Assembly: GCF_019430905.1 (NCBI RefSeq)
Contig: NZ_JAHYCA010000006.1
Coordinates: 186,001-250,000 of the forward strand
Direction: 5' to 3'
DNA: 64,000 bases
Source: Billgrantia antri
GTDB lineage: Bacteria; Pseudomonadota; Gammaproteobacteria; Pseudomonadales; Halomonadaceae
The position numbers and the translations under genes are program-made. The notes under the pieces were generated by a model. The model searched no databases, had not been told where the DNA came from, and worked only from the letters and a program-made list of their open reading frames with translations. The number at the start of each line of letters is the position of its first letter. Within the stretch, counting starts at the first letter, position 1. Shown in pieces: positions 34,514 to 42,354 of this stretch.

Positions 34514-34906
34514 ATGTTTCATATCTACTGCCCCTACTGCGAGGAGCTCCGCGAGGAAGAGGAGTTTCATCCCAAGGGTGAGGCGCACATCGTGCGGCCC
34601 AAGGATCCCGAGGCCTGCACGGACGAGGAGTGGGGCGACTACCTGTTCTTCCGTGACAACCCGCGCGGTATCCACCACGAGCTGTGGGTTCACGCGGTCG
34701 GCTGTCGCAAGTTCTTCAACGTCACGCGCAATACCGTGACCTACGAGATCCTCGAGACCTACAAGATCGGCGAACGGCCGACGGTCACCGCCGAGCATTT
34801 GGCGGGCGGGGACAAACAAGGCAACGTGCAGGTCGCCAGCGGCGGACAACAGACCGTGGGTGCCAGCGGCGCCGCCGTGGCATCGGTCAAGGGAGAGCGG
34901 GCATGA
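34514..34906 (+). CDS. soxD: Sarcosine oxidase delta subunit SoxD with extended tail (130 aa)
   Basis: Small zinc-binding subunit. Cys6, Cys9, His60 and Cys64 match the zinc ligands of characterised SoxD proteins. The core ends near residue 92 (TYEILETYKIG is within it); about 35 extra residues follow, rich in Gly, Ala, Val and Gln. Most SoxD are about 90-100 residues, so the tail is an addition of unknown role. A strong AGGAGG site precedes it, and the stop overlaps the soxA ATG (ATGA). Confidence 0.94.
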   Translation: MFHIYCPYCEELREEEEFHPKGEAHIVRPKDPEACTDEEWGDYLFFRDNPRGIHHELWVHAVGCRKFFNVTRNTVTYEILETYKIGERPTVTAEHLAGGDKQGNVQVASGGQQTVGASGAAVASVKGERA

Positions 34907-37900
34907 GCAAGTCCTTGAAACAGCCGAATCGTCTCAAAGAGGGCGGGCGCATCGACCGCTCGCGCAAGCTGAGCTTCACCTTCAACGGCCAGCGCTACCA
35001 GGGCCATGCCGGCGACACCCTCGCCTCGGCGCTGCTGGCCAACGGGGTGGACATCGTCAATCGCAGCTTCAAGTACTCGCGCCCGCGCGGCATCGTCGCC
35101 GCCGGCGCCGAGGAGCCCAATGCGCTGATCCAGCTGGGCAGCACCGAGGCGGCCCAGGTACCCAACGTGCGTGCCACCCAGCAGGCGCTGTTCGACGGGC
35201 TCGTCGCGCGCAGCACCAACGGCTGGCCCAACGTGCAGCACGACCTCATGGGCTGGGTGGGCAAGGTGGGTGGCCGCTTCATGCCGCCGGGCTTCTACTA
35301 CAAGACCTTCATGGCTCCGGCCTCCATGTGGATGACCTACGAGAAGTACATCCGCAAGAGCGCCGGCCTGGGTCGCAGCCCCATGGAGCGCGATCCCGAC
35401 AGCTATGATCACCTCAACCAGCACTGCGACCTGCTGGTGATCGGTGCCGGCCCCGCCGGCCTGGCGGCGGCACTGACCGCTGCGCGCAGCGGCGCCCGGG
35501 TGATCCTGGCCGACGAGCAGGAGGAGATGGGTGGCTCGCTGCTCGACAGTCGCGAGCTGGTCGACAACCAGCCGGCCGCCCAGTGGGCGGAGCGCGTGCT
35601 GAAGGAGCTCGCGGGGCTGGACAACGTCACCCTGCTGGCCCGCACCACCGCCAACGGCTACCACGACCACCATTTCGTGACGCTGCACGAGCGGCGCACC
35701 GAGCACCTGGGCGAGACGGCACCGCTGGTGAACGGCCACCGTCCCTCGCGCTCGCGCATGCACCGCGTGCGTGCCGGCCAGGTGCTGCTGGCCACCGGCG
35801 CCCACGAGCGGCCGCTGGTCTACGGCAACAACGATCTGCCGGGCAACCTGCTGGCCGGTGCGGTCTCCACCTACATTCGTCGCTACGGCGTGGTGCCCGG
35901 CCACAAGCTGGTGCTCTCCACCAGCAACGATTACGCCTACCGCGCCGCGCTCGACTGGCTCGACGCCGGCCGCGAAGTGGTGGCCATCGTCGATGCCCGC
36001 CCGGCGCCGAACGGCGAGTGGGTCGAGCAGGCCCGCGCCCGCGGTATCCGTATCATCGAAGGGGCCGCCGTGCTCGAGGCCAAGGGAGCTAGCCGCGTCA
36101 ACGGGGCGCGTGTCGCCACCATCGATGCCGGCGCCTTCAAGGTCACCGGTCAGGCCGAGACGCTGGACTGCGACACTATCGCCAGCTCCGGCGGCTACAG
36201 CCCGGTAATCCACCTGGCCTCGCACACCGGGGCGCGGCCGACCTGGAACGAGGAGATCCTCGGTTTCGTCCCCAGCCTGGTCAAGGGCGTGCACGCTGCT
36301 GGCAGCGCGCGCGGCATCCACGACCTGGCCGCCGGCATGGCCGACGGGGTCGCCATGGCCGCCCAGGCGCTGGAGGCCCTGAACCGTCCCGTGCAGGCAA
36401 TCGAGCTGCCGCAGGTCGAGGCCCGGCGCGAGGGAGCGGCCTGTGCGCTCTACCAGATTCCCCACGAGAAGCCGACCCTGCGCGCGCCCAAGCAGTTCGT
36501 CGATCTGCAGAACGACGTGACCGCGGCAGGCATCGAGCTGGCAACGCGCGAGGGCTTCGAATCGATCGAGCACGTCAAGCGCTACACCGCCATGGGCTTC
36601 GGCACCGACCAGGGCAAGCTCGGCAACATCAACGGCATGGCCATCGCCGCGCGCTGCCTTAACCGGTCGATCCCCGAGGTCGGCACCACGGTGTTCCGGC
36701 CCAACTACACGCCGGTCACCTTCGGCGCCATCGTCGGCCGCCACTGCCGTGAGCTGTTCGACCCCGAGCGCTACACTGCGCTGCATCAGTGGCACGTGGA
36801 GAACGGCGCCGAGTTCGAGGACGTCGGCCAGTGGAAGCGCCCCTGGTACTTCCCGCAGACGGTCAACGGCAAGAAGGAGAGCATGCACGAGGCGGTGGCC
36901 CGCGAGTGCCTGGCGGTGCGCGAGAAGGTCGGCATCCTCGATGCCTCCACCCTTGGCAAGATCGACATCCAGGGCCCGGATGCCCGCGAGTTCCTCAACC
37001 GCGTCTACACCAACAAATGGTTGAAGCTCGAGGTGGGCCGCGTGCGCTACGGCCTGATGTGCAAGGACGACGGCATGCTGATGGACGACGGCACCACCAG
37101 CTGCCTGGGCGAGAACCATTTCCTGATGACCACCACCACCGGTGGCGCCGCCGGCGTACTGGAGTGGCTGGAACTGTGGCACCAGACCGAGTGGCCCGAG
37201 CTGGACGTGACCTTCACCTCGGTGACCGACCACTGGGCCACCATGACGGTGACGGGCCCCGAGGCGCGCAAGCTGCTGGCCGAGATCACCGACATCGATC
37301 TCGACCGCAGTGCCTTCAAGTTCATGGACTGGCGCGAGGGCAACGTCGCCGGCGTGCCGGCGCGGGTGTTCCGTATCTCCTTCACCGGGGAGCTGGCCTA
37401 CGAGATCAACGTCCAGGCCAACTACGCCATGCACGTGTGGAAGACCCTGTTCGAGCACGGCGACAAGTACGGCCTGACGCCCTACGGCACCGAGACCATG
37501 CACGTGCTGCGGGCCGAGAAGGGCTTCATCATCGCCGGCCAGGACAGCGATGGTTCGGTGACGCCCGAGGACCTCGGCATGCAGTGGGCCGTCGGCTACG
37601 ACAAGCCATACTCGTGGATCGGCAAGCGCGCGCTGTCGCGCTCCGACACCCGTCGTACGGACCGCAAGCAGCTGGTGGGTCTCAAGCCCAAGGACCCCAC
37701 GGTGGTGCTGGAGGAGGGCGCTCAGATCGTCTTCGATCCGGATCACGCCATCCCCATGCCCATGGTCGGCCACGTGACCTCGAGCTACTACAGCCCGACG
37801 CTGGGCAGCGGCTTCGCCCTGGCGGTGGTCAAGGGCGGCCATCAGCGCATGGGCGAGACCGTCTACCTGCCCATGGCCGACGGCAAGACCCACGCCGCGG

Positions 37901-37953
37901 AAATCGTCGGCACGATCTTCTACGATCCCAAGGGAGAGCGCCAGAATGTCTGA
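34903..37953 (+). CDS. soxA: Sarcosine oxidase alpha subunit SoxA (1016 aa)
   Basis: Large subunit with an N-terminal 2Fe-2S-ferredoxin-like fold lacking the cluster (FTFNGQRYQGHAGDTLASALLANGV), an NAD-binding Rossmann domain (LLVIGAGPAGLAAALTAARSGARVIL, about residues 177-202) and a C-terminal aminomethyltransferase (GcvT) region (RECLAVREKVGILDASTLGKIDI onward) that binds tetrahydrofolate and captures the formaldehyde as 5,10-methylene-THF. Length is typical (about 965-1010). The ATG at 34903 overlaps soxD; it overlaps soxG by 8 bp at the other end. Confidence 0.96.
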   Translation: MSKSLKQPNRLKEGGRIDRSRKLSFTFNGQRYQGHAGDTLASALLANGVDIVNRSFKYSRPRGIVAAGAEEPNALIQLGSTEAAQVPNVRATQQALFDGLVARSTNGWPNVQHDLMGWVGKVGGRFMPPGFYYKTFMAPASMWMTYEKYIRKSAGLGRSPMERDPDSYDHLNQHCDLLVIGAGPAGLAAALTAARSGARVILADEQEEMGGSLLDSRELVDNQPAAQWAERVLKELAGLDNVTLLARTTANGYHDHHFVTLHERRTEHLGETAPLVNGHRPSRSRMHRVRAGQVLLATGAHERPLVYGNNDLPGNLLAGAVSTYIRRYGVVPGHKLVLSTSNDYAYRAALDWLDAGREVVAIVDARPAPNGEWVEQARARGIRIIEGAAVLEAKGASRVNGARVATIDAGAFKVTGQAETLDCDTIASSGGYSPVIHLASHTGARPTWNEEILGFVPSLVKGVHAAGSARGIHDLAAGMADGVAMAAQALEALNRPVQAIELPQVEARREGAACALYQIPHEKPTLRAPKQFVDLQNDVTAAGIELATREGFESIEHVKRYTAMGFGTDQGKLGNINGMAIAARCLNRSIPEVGTTVFRPNYTPVTFGAIVGRHCRELFDPERYTALHQWHVENGAEFEDVGQWKRPWYFPQTVNGKKESMHEAVARECLAVREKVGILDASTLGKIDIQGPDAREFLNRVYTNKWLKLEVGRVRYGLMCKDDGMLMDDGTTSCLGENHFLMTTTTGGAAGVLEWLELWHQTEWPELDVTFTSVTDHWATMTVTGPEARKLLAEITDIDLDRSAFKFMDWREGNVAGVPARVFRISFTGELAYEINVQANYAMHVWKTLFEHGDKYGLTPYGTETMHVLRAEKGFIIAGQDSDGSVTPEDLGMQWAVGYDKPYSWIGKRALSRSDTRRTDRKQLVGLKPKDPTVVLEEGAQIVFDPDHAIPMPMVGHVTSSYYSPTLGSGFALAVVKGGHQRMGETVYLPMADGKTHAAEIVGTIFYDPKGERQNV

Positions 37954-38596
37954 TTCCACAGCGACCCGGGCCAACGTCTACGACGTGCGCCCCAAGACCG
38001 AGGTGCCGGCGGAATCCCCGCTGGCCTGGTCCTACCACACCAGCGGCCGCCCGAGTGTCAGCCAGAAGAGCCGCGTGGTGCTGCGCGAGCGCGCCATGGC
38101 CGGGCATATGATCCTGCGCGGCGGCGCCATCGTGCTCGACGAGGCGGTGCGCGGTGTGCTCGGCTTCGGCCTGCCGGCGCGGCCCAATACCCTCAGCCTG
38201 AGCGATGACGGCGCGCGCTCGATCCAGTGGCTATCGCCCGACGAGTGGCTCGTCATCGTGCCCGGTGGCGAGGAGTTCACCCTGGAGCGCCAGCTGCGCG
38301 AGGCCCTGGGCGATGCCCACTACGCCATCGTCAACGTCAGCGGCGGCCAGACCCTGCTCGAGCTCGAGGGCGACAAGGCGCGCGAGCTGCTGATGAAGTC
38401 GACGCCCTACGACGTGCACCCCGACGCCTTCCCGGTCGGCAAGGGCGTCACCACGGTGTTCGCCAAGGCCAACCTGATTCTGCGCCGCCCCACGGAGACC
38501 CGCTGGGAGCTGGTGCTGCGCCGCAGCTTCGCCGACTACTGCTACCGCTGGCTGCTCGATGCCGGCGCGGAGTACGCCATCGGCGTGGAGAAGTGA
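37946..38596 (+). CDS. soxG: Sarcosine oxidase gamma subunit SoxG (216 aa)
   Basis: Smaller GcvT-like subunit that completes the alpha-beta-gamma-delta complex. Seen are SVSQKSRVVLRERAMAGHMILRGG, WLSPDEWLVIVPGGEE, INVSGGQTLLELEGDKARELLMKSTPYDVHPD-like text and the final RSFADYCYRWLLDAGAEYAIGV. Length is typical. It overlaps soxA by 8 bp and is followed by a strong terminator. Confidence 0.95.
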   Translation: MSDSTATRANVYDVRPKTEVPAESPLAWSYHTSGRPSVSQKSRVVLRERAMAGHMILRGGAIVLDEAVRGVLGFGLPARPNTLSLSDDGARSIQWLSPDEWLVIVPGGEEFTLERQLREALGDAHYAIVNVSGGQTLLELEGDKARELLMKSTPYDVHPDAFPVGKGVTTVFAKANLILRRPTETRWELVLRRSFADYCYRWLLDAGAEYAIGVEK

Positions 38597-38624
38597 CTCG
38601 GCGTCTCGTTTGCCAGGCGCGTTT

Positions 38625-38649
38625 GGCCGGGGTCTCCCCGGCCCTTTTT
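38625..38649 (+). terminator. Terminator after soxG
   Basis: GGCCGGGG (38625-38632), loop TCT, CCCCGGCC (38636-38643), then CTTTTTC. Good stem and T run; it separates soxBDAG from purU, which either has its own promoter or relies on read-through. Confidence 0.85.
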
Positions 38650-38690
38650 CCATATGGTGCCCTTTGGCACCAGCCGCCGGAGGGAGCAGC

Positions 38691-39557
38691 ATGAACCGAC
38701 ACGATGATATCTGGATCATGGCCGCGCAGTGTCCCAGTCGCCTGGGGACCGTCGACGTGGTGACCCGCTTTCTCAAGGAGCGGCGCTGCTACATTACCGA
38801 GCAGCAATCCTTCGACGACCGTCTGAGCGGTCGCTTCTTCATTCGCACCGAATTTCGCCCCGAGGAGGCCGGCTTCGACGCCGCTGCCTTCCAGGCGGCC
38901 TTCGCCGAGCGGGCCGCCGAGTTCGAGATGAGCTCCGAGCTCACGCCGCCGGGACGCTTGATGCCAGTAGTGATCATGGTCTCCAAGGCCGACCACTGCC
39001 TCAACGACCTGCTCTACCGCTACCGCACCGGGCAGTTGCCCATCGATATCCGCGCCATCGTCTCCAATCACCCCGACCTGGCGTCGCTGTCGGAGTGGCA
39101 CGGCATTCCCTATCACCACTTCCCCATCACCGCCGAGACCAAGCCCGAGCAGGAGGCCCAGGTGTGGCGGGTGGTGGAGGAGAGCGGTGCCGAGCTCGTC
39201 ATCCTGGCGCGCTACATGCAGGTATTGTCGAGCGAGATGTGTGCCAGGCTCTCCGGCCGCGCGATCAACATCCATCACTCCCTGCTGCCCGGCTTCAAGG
39301 GCGCCAAGCCCTACCATCAGGCCTACGAAAAAGGGGTCAAGCTGGTCGGCGCCACGGCGCACTATATCAACGATGACCTCGACGAGGGGCCGATCATCAC
39401 TCAGGGCGTCGAGCCGGTCAGCCATGCCGACTACCCGGAGGACCTGGTTGCCAAGGGTCGCGACATCGAGTGCCTGACCCTGGCCCGGGCGGTGGCGCTG
39501 CACGTGGAGCGGCGGGTGTTCCTGAATAGGAACCGTACCGTGGTATTCCAACGTTGA
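38691..39557 (+). CDS. purU: Formyltetrahydrofolate deformylase PurU (288 aa)
   Basis: Hydrolyses 10-formyl-THF to THF and formate, releasing folate overloaded with one-carbon units from sarcosine. An N-terminal ACT domain (about residues 5-85) precedes a formyltransferase-like catalytic domain with VSKADHCLNDLLYRYRTGQLPIDI, the AINIHHSLLPGFKGAKPYHQAYEKGVKLVGATAHYI core carrying the catalytic His and Asn, and DEGPIITQ. The ATG at 38691 follows GGAGGGAGCAGC. Order sox-purU is the same as in Pseudomonas. Confidence 0.96.
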   Translation: MNRHDDIWIMAAQCPSRLGTVDVVTRFLKERRCYITEQQSFDDRLSGRFFIRTEFRPEEAGFDAAAFQAAFAERAAEFEMSSELTPPGRLMPVVIMVSKADHCLNDLLYRYRTGQLPIDIRAIVSNHPDLASLSEWHGIPYHHFPITAETKPEQEAQVWRVVEESGAELVILARYMQVLSSEMCARLSGRAINIHHSLLPGFKGAKPYHQAYEKGVKLVGATAHYINDDLDEGPIITQGVEPVSHADYPEDLVAKGRDIECLTLARAVALHVERRVFLNRNRTVVFQR

Positions 39558-39623
39558 CACATTGAGTCCGCGACCGGGGCAGGCTAGCTTGGTGGGCAAT
39601 CGACGGTCCACCAGGAGAACCGC

Positions 39624-41678
39624 ATGGCTGCCCCCTTCGAAGATCACGACCCTTACCTGTGGCTGGAGGAGGTCGAGGGCGAACACGCCCTGACCTGGGT
39701 CGAGCAGCGCAATGCCGAAAGCCAGGCCAGGCTCGCCGATGTGCCGGGCTTCACCGAGCTTCGCGACGATCTGCAGGCGATCCTCGAGGCCGACGACCGC
39801 ATCCCCTTCGTGGTCAAGCGCGGCGAGCACTTCTACAACTTCTGGCAGGACCGCGACCACCCCCGCGGGCTGTGGCGGCGCACCACGCTCGAGGAGTACC
39901 GCAAGGCGCGGCCCGAGTGGGAGGTGCTGATAGACCTCGACGCACTCAATGCCGAGGAGGGCGAGAACTGGGTGTGGCACGGCGCCCACTGCCTGCGTCC
40001 CGAATCGCCCGACGAACCTTGGCGCCACTGCCTGATCTCGCTCTCGCGTGGCGGCGCCGACGCCGATGTTACCCGCGAGTTCGATCTGGTGGAGAGGCGC
40101 TGGGTCGAGCAGGGCTTCTACCGTCCCGAGGCCAAGGGCGGCCTGGGCTGGATCGACCGCGACACGGTCTTCGTCCAGACCGACTTCGGCGAAGGCTCGA
40201 TGACCAGTTCCGGCTATCCGCGAATCGTCAAGCAGTGGCGGCGCGGCACGCCGCTGGCCGAGGCCGAGACGGTGTTCGAGGGCGAGCCCGACGATATGGC
40301 CGTAGGCGCGGGGCACGACTCGACGCCGGGATTCGAGCGCGACTTCGTCAGCCGCGCCCGGGCCTTCTACGACAACGAGCTCTATCTGCGTAAAGCCGAC
40401 GGTAGCCTCACCCGCATCGAGGTGCCCAACTCGGCGCAAAAACATGTCCACCGCGAGTGGCTGATGATCGAACTGCGCGAGCCCTGGGAGGTGGCGGGAA
40501 CCACCCATCCCGCCGGCGCGTTGCTGATCGCCGACTTCGAGGCCTACATGAACGGCCAACGCGAGCTACGCGTGCTGTTCACCCCCACCGAGCGCACCTC
40601 GCTCTCCGACGTCACCTGGACCCGCCGCCACCTGATCCTCAACGTGCTCGACGACGTCAAGCACCGGCTCTACGTGCTCACCCCGAGTGAAGGCCAGTGG
40701 CAGCCCGAGCCGCTGCCCGGCGTGCCGACGCTGGGTAGCGTCAGCGTGAGCGCGGTGGACGACGAGGAGAGCGACGAGGTGTTCGTCATCGTCAGCGACT
40801 ACCTCACGCCGACCACGCTGCTGCACGGTCGGGTCGGCGAGGCGCTGGAAACGCTCAAGCAGGCCCCGGCGCTGTTCGACGCCGAGGACCTCGAGGTCAC
40901 TCAGCACTTCGCCACCAGCCGCGACGGCACGGCGATTCCCTACTTCCAGGTGGCGCGGCGCGAGCTCGAGCCGAGCGGCGAGCATCCGACCCTGCTGTAC
41001 GGCTACGGCGGCTTCGAGGTGCCGCTGCTGCCCGGCTACAGCCCCGGGGTGGGGCGCGCCTGGCTCAGCCAAGGGGGCGTCTACGTGGTGGCCAACATCC
41101 GCGGCGGCGGCGAGTACGGCCCGCGCTGGCACCAGGCGGCGCTGCGCGACAAGCGCCACAAGGCCTTCGAGGACTTCGCCGCGGTGGCAGAAGATCTGAT
41201 CGAACGTGGCGTCACTTCGCCGCGCCGGCTGGGCATCCAGGGCGGCTCCAACGGCGGCCTGCTGGTGGGCAACATGCTGACCCGCTATCCGCAGCTGCTC
41301 GGCGCCGTGGTGTGCCAGGTGCCGCTGCTCGACATGCGCCGCTACCACAAGCTGCTGGCCGGCGCCTCGTGGATGGCCGAGTATGGCGACCCCGAGAGTG
41401 ACGACTGGCAATTCCTGCGCAACCTTTCGCCCTATCACAACCTCGACGCCGCAGAGGACTACCCGCCCATGCTGCTGATGACCAGCACCCGCGACGACCG
41501 CGTCCACCCCGGCCACGCGCGCAAGATGATGGCGCGCATGAGCGAGCAGGGGCATCAGGTGCTCTATTACGAAAACGTCGAAGGTGGCCATGGTGGTGCC
41601 GCCGACAACCGCCAGCGCGCCCATATGCAGGCTCTGGCGTTCACGTTTCTCTGTCGGACATTGATGGCGAAGGCTTAG
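39624..41678 (+). CDS. Prolyl oligopeptidase-family serine peptidase, S9A-like (684 aa)
   Basis: N-terminal DPYLWLEEVEGEHALTWVEQRN and beta-propeller region, then an alpha/beta-hydrolase domain with GGGEYGPRWH, the nucleophile Ser542 in GIQGGSNGGLLVGNM, the acid in STRDDRVHPGHARKM and the histidine in VEGGHGG. No signal peptide, so cytoplasmic. Such enzymes cleave short peptides after proline or basic residues. It has a CAGGAG ribosome site. A link to the neighbouring sarcosine genes is not evident. Confidence 0.93.
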   Translation: MAAPFEDHDPYLWLEEVEGEHALTWVEQRNAESQARLADVPGFTELRDDLQAILEADDRIPFVVKRGEHFYNFWQDRDHPRGLWRRTTLEEYRKARPEWEVLIDLDALNAEEGENWVWHGAHCLRPESPDEPWRHCLISLSRGGADADVTREFDLVERRWVEQGFYRPEAKGGLGWIDRDTVFVQTDFGEGSMTSSGYPRIVKQWRRGTPLAEAETVFEGEPDDMAVGAGHDSTPGFERDFVSRARAFYDNELYLRKADGSLTRIEVPNSAQKHVHREWLMIELREPWEVAGTTHPAGALLIADFEAYMNGQRELRVLFTPTERTSLSDVTWTRRHLILNVLDDVKHRLYVLTPSEGQWQPEPLPGVPTLGSVSVSAVDDEESDEVFVIVSDYLTPTTLLHGRVGEALETLKQAPALFDAEDLEVTQHFATSRDGTAIPYFQVARRELEPSGEHPTLLYGYGGFEVPLLPGYSPGVGRAWLSQGGVYVVANIRGGGEYGPRWHQAALRDKRHKAFEDFAAVAEDLIERGVTSPRRLGIQGGSNGGLLVGNMLTRYPQLLGAVVCQVPLLDMRRYHKLLAGASWMAEYGDPESDDWQFLRNLSPYHNLDAAEDYPPMLLMTSTRDDRVHPGHARKMMARMSEQGHQVLYYENVEGGHGGAADNRQRAHMQALAFTFLCRTLMAKA

Positions 41679-41686
41679 ACCCTAGG

Positions 41687-42337
41687 TCAGCCGGAGTGGG
41701 AGATGTCTTTCAGCACAAACCCATGCCGGGCCTGGAAGCGCTGCAGTTCGCGGGGCTGCGGCGTCTGCCCGGTGAAGATCTCGACATAGGCGGGGATGCG
41801 CTGCATGCGAACCTCGAGGGCTTCCTGGGTCTTCATCGAGATGTAGCCGATCTGGGTGAGGTAAATGGTGCGGCCGCGCACGTTGGCCGCCAGCGGCTCA
41901 TAGCCGTAGCGCTCGAACATGCGCGTCAGCGCCTCGATGCGCGCCTCGTCGGCGGCGTCTATCTCCCTGGCCACCGCTTCCGACTGCAGCGCCCAGCTGC
42001 GCATGGCGAACTCCAGCGGGGAGTCGAACAGCTCGGGATCCAGCCAGCAGTCGAAGACGTTGAGGATCGCCTCGACGATGGTTTCGGCATAGGCCTCGGT
42101 CCGGCGTACCAGGCCCTGGGTATTCTTCTCGCGCCAGCGCTCGATCAGGGCATCCAGCAGCGCCTCGCGATCCTTGAAGAACCAGTAGAAGCTGGTTCGT
42201 GAGACGTCGAGCCGCTTGGCCAGCGGCAGGATGCGCACGCTGTCGACACCGGACTCGAGCAGCACCTTGAAGGCGGCATCGAGCCAGGCCTCGCGGGAGC
42301 CTTTCCACTTGGTGTCGCGGTTGGTGCCACTCGGCAT
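41687..42337 (-). CDS. TetR-family regulator (216 aa)
   Basis: N-terminal helix-turn-helix with WLDAAFKVLLESGVDSVRILPLAKRLDVSRTSFYWFFKDREALLDALIERW; the C-terminal ligand domain is helical and not assignable. It is 17 bp downstream of the flavoprotein gene at 42355-44406 and in the same direction, so both form one transcript. The perfect palindrome upstream of the flavoprotein is its likely operator, implying autoregulated repression relieved by a substrate. Confidence 0.92.
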   Translation of the reverse strand: MPSGTNRDTKWKGSREAWLDAAFKVLLESGVDSVRILPLAKRLDVSRTSFYWFFKDREALLDALIERWREKNTQGLVRRTEAYAETIVEAILNVFDCWLDPELFDSPLEFAMRSWALQSEAVAREIDAADEARIEALTRMFERYGYEPLAANVRGRTIYLTQIGYISMKTQEALEVRMQRIPAYVEIFTGQTPQPRELQRFQARHGFVLKDISHSG

Positions 42338-42354
42338 CAGCTGATTTTCTCCGT

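Noticed and set aside
34684..34902. Upstream extension of soxA
   Set aside because: It runs through soxD in another frame; the ATG overlapping the soxD stop is the family start.
34759..37974. Very long antisense open frame opposite soxA
   Set aside because: It mirrors the high-GC codon pattern of soxA, has no known domain, and soxA is unmistakable. Similar mirrors lie opposite narG, narH, narK, soxB, the DgcA-like gene and the TonB receptor.
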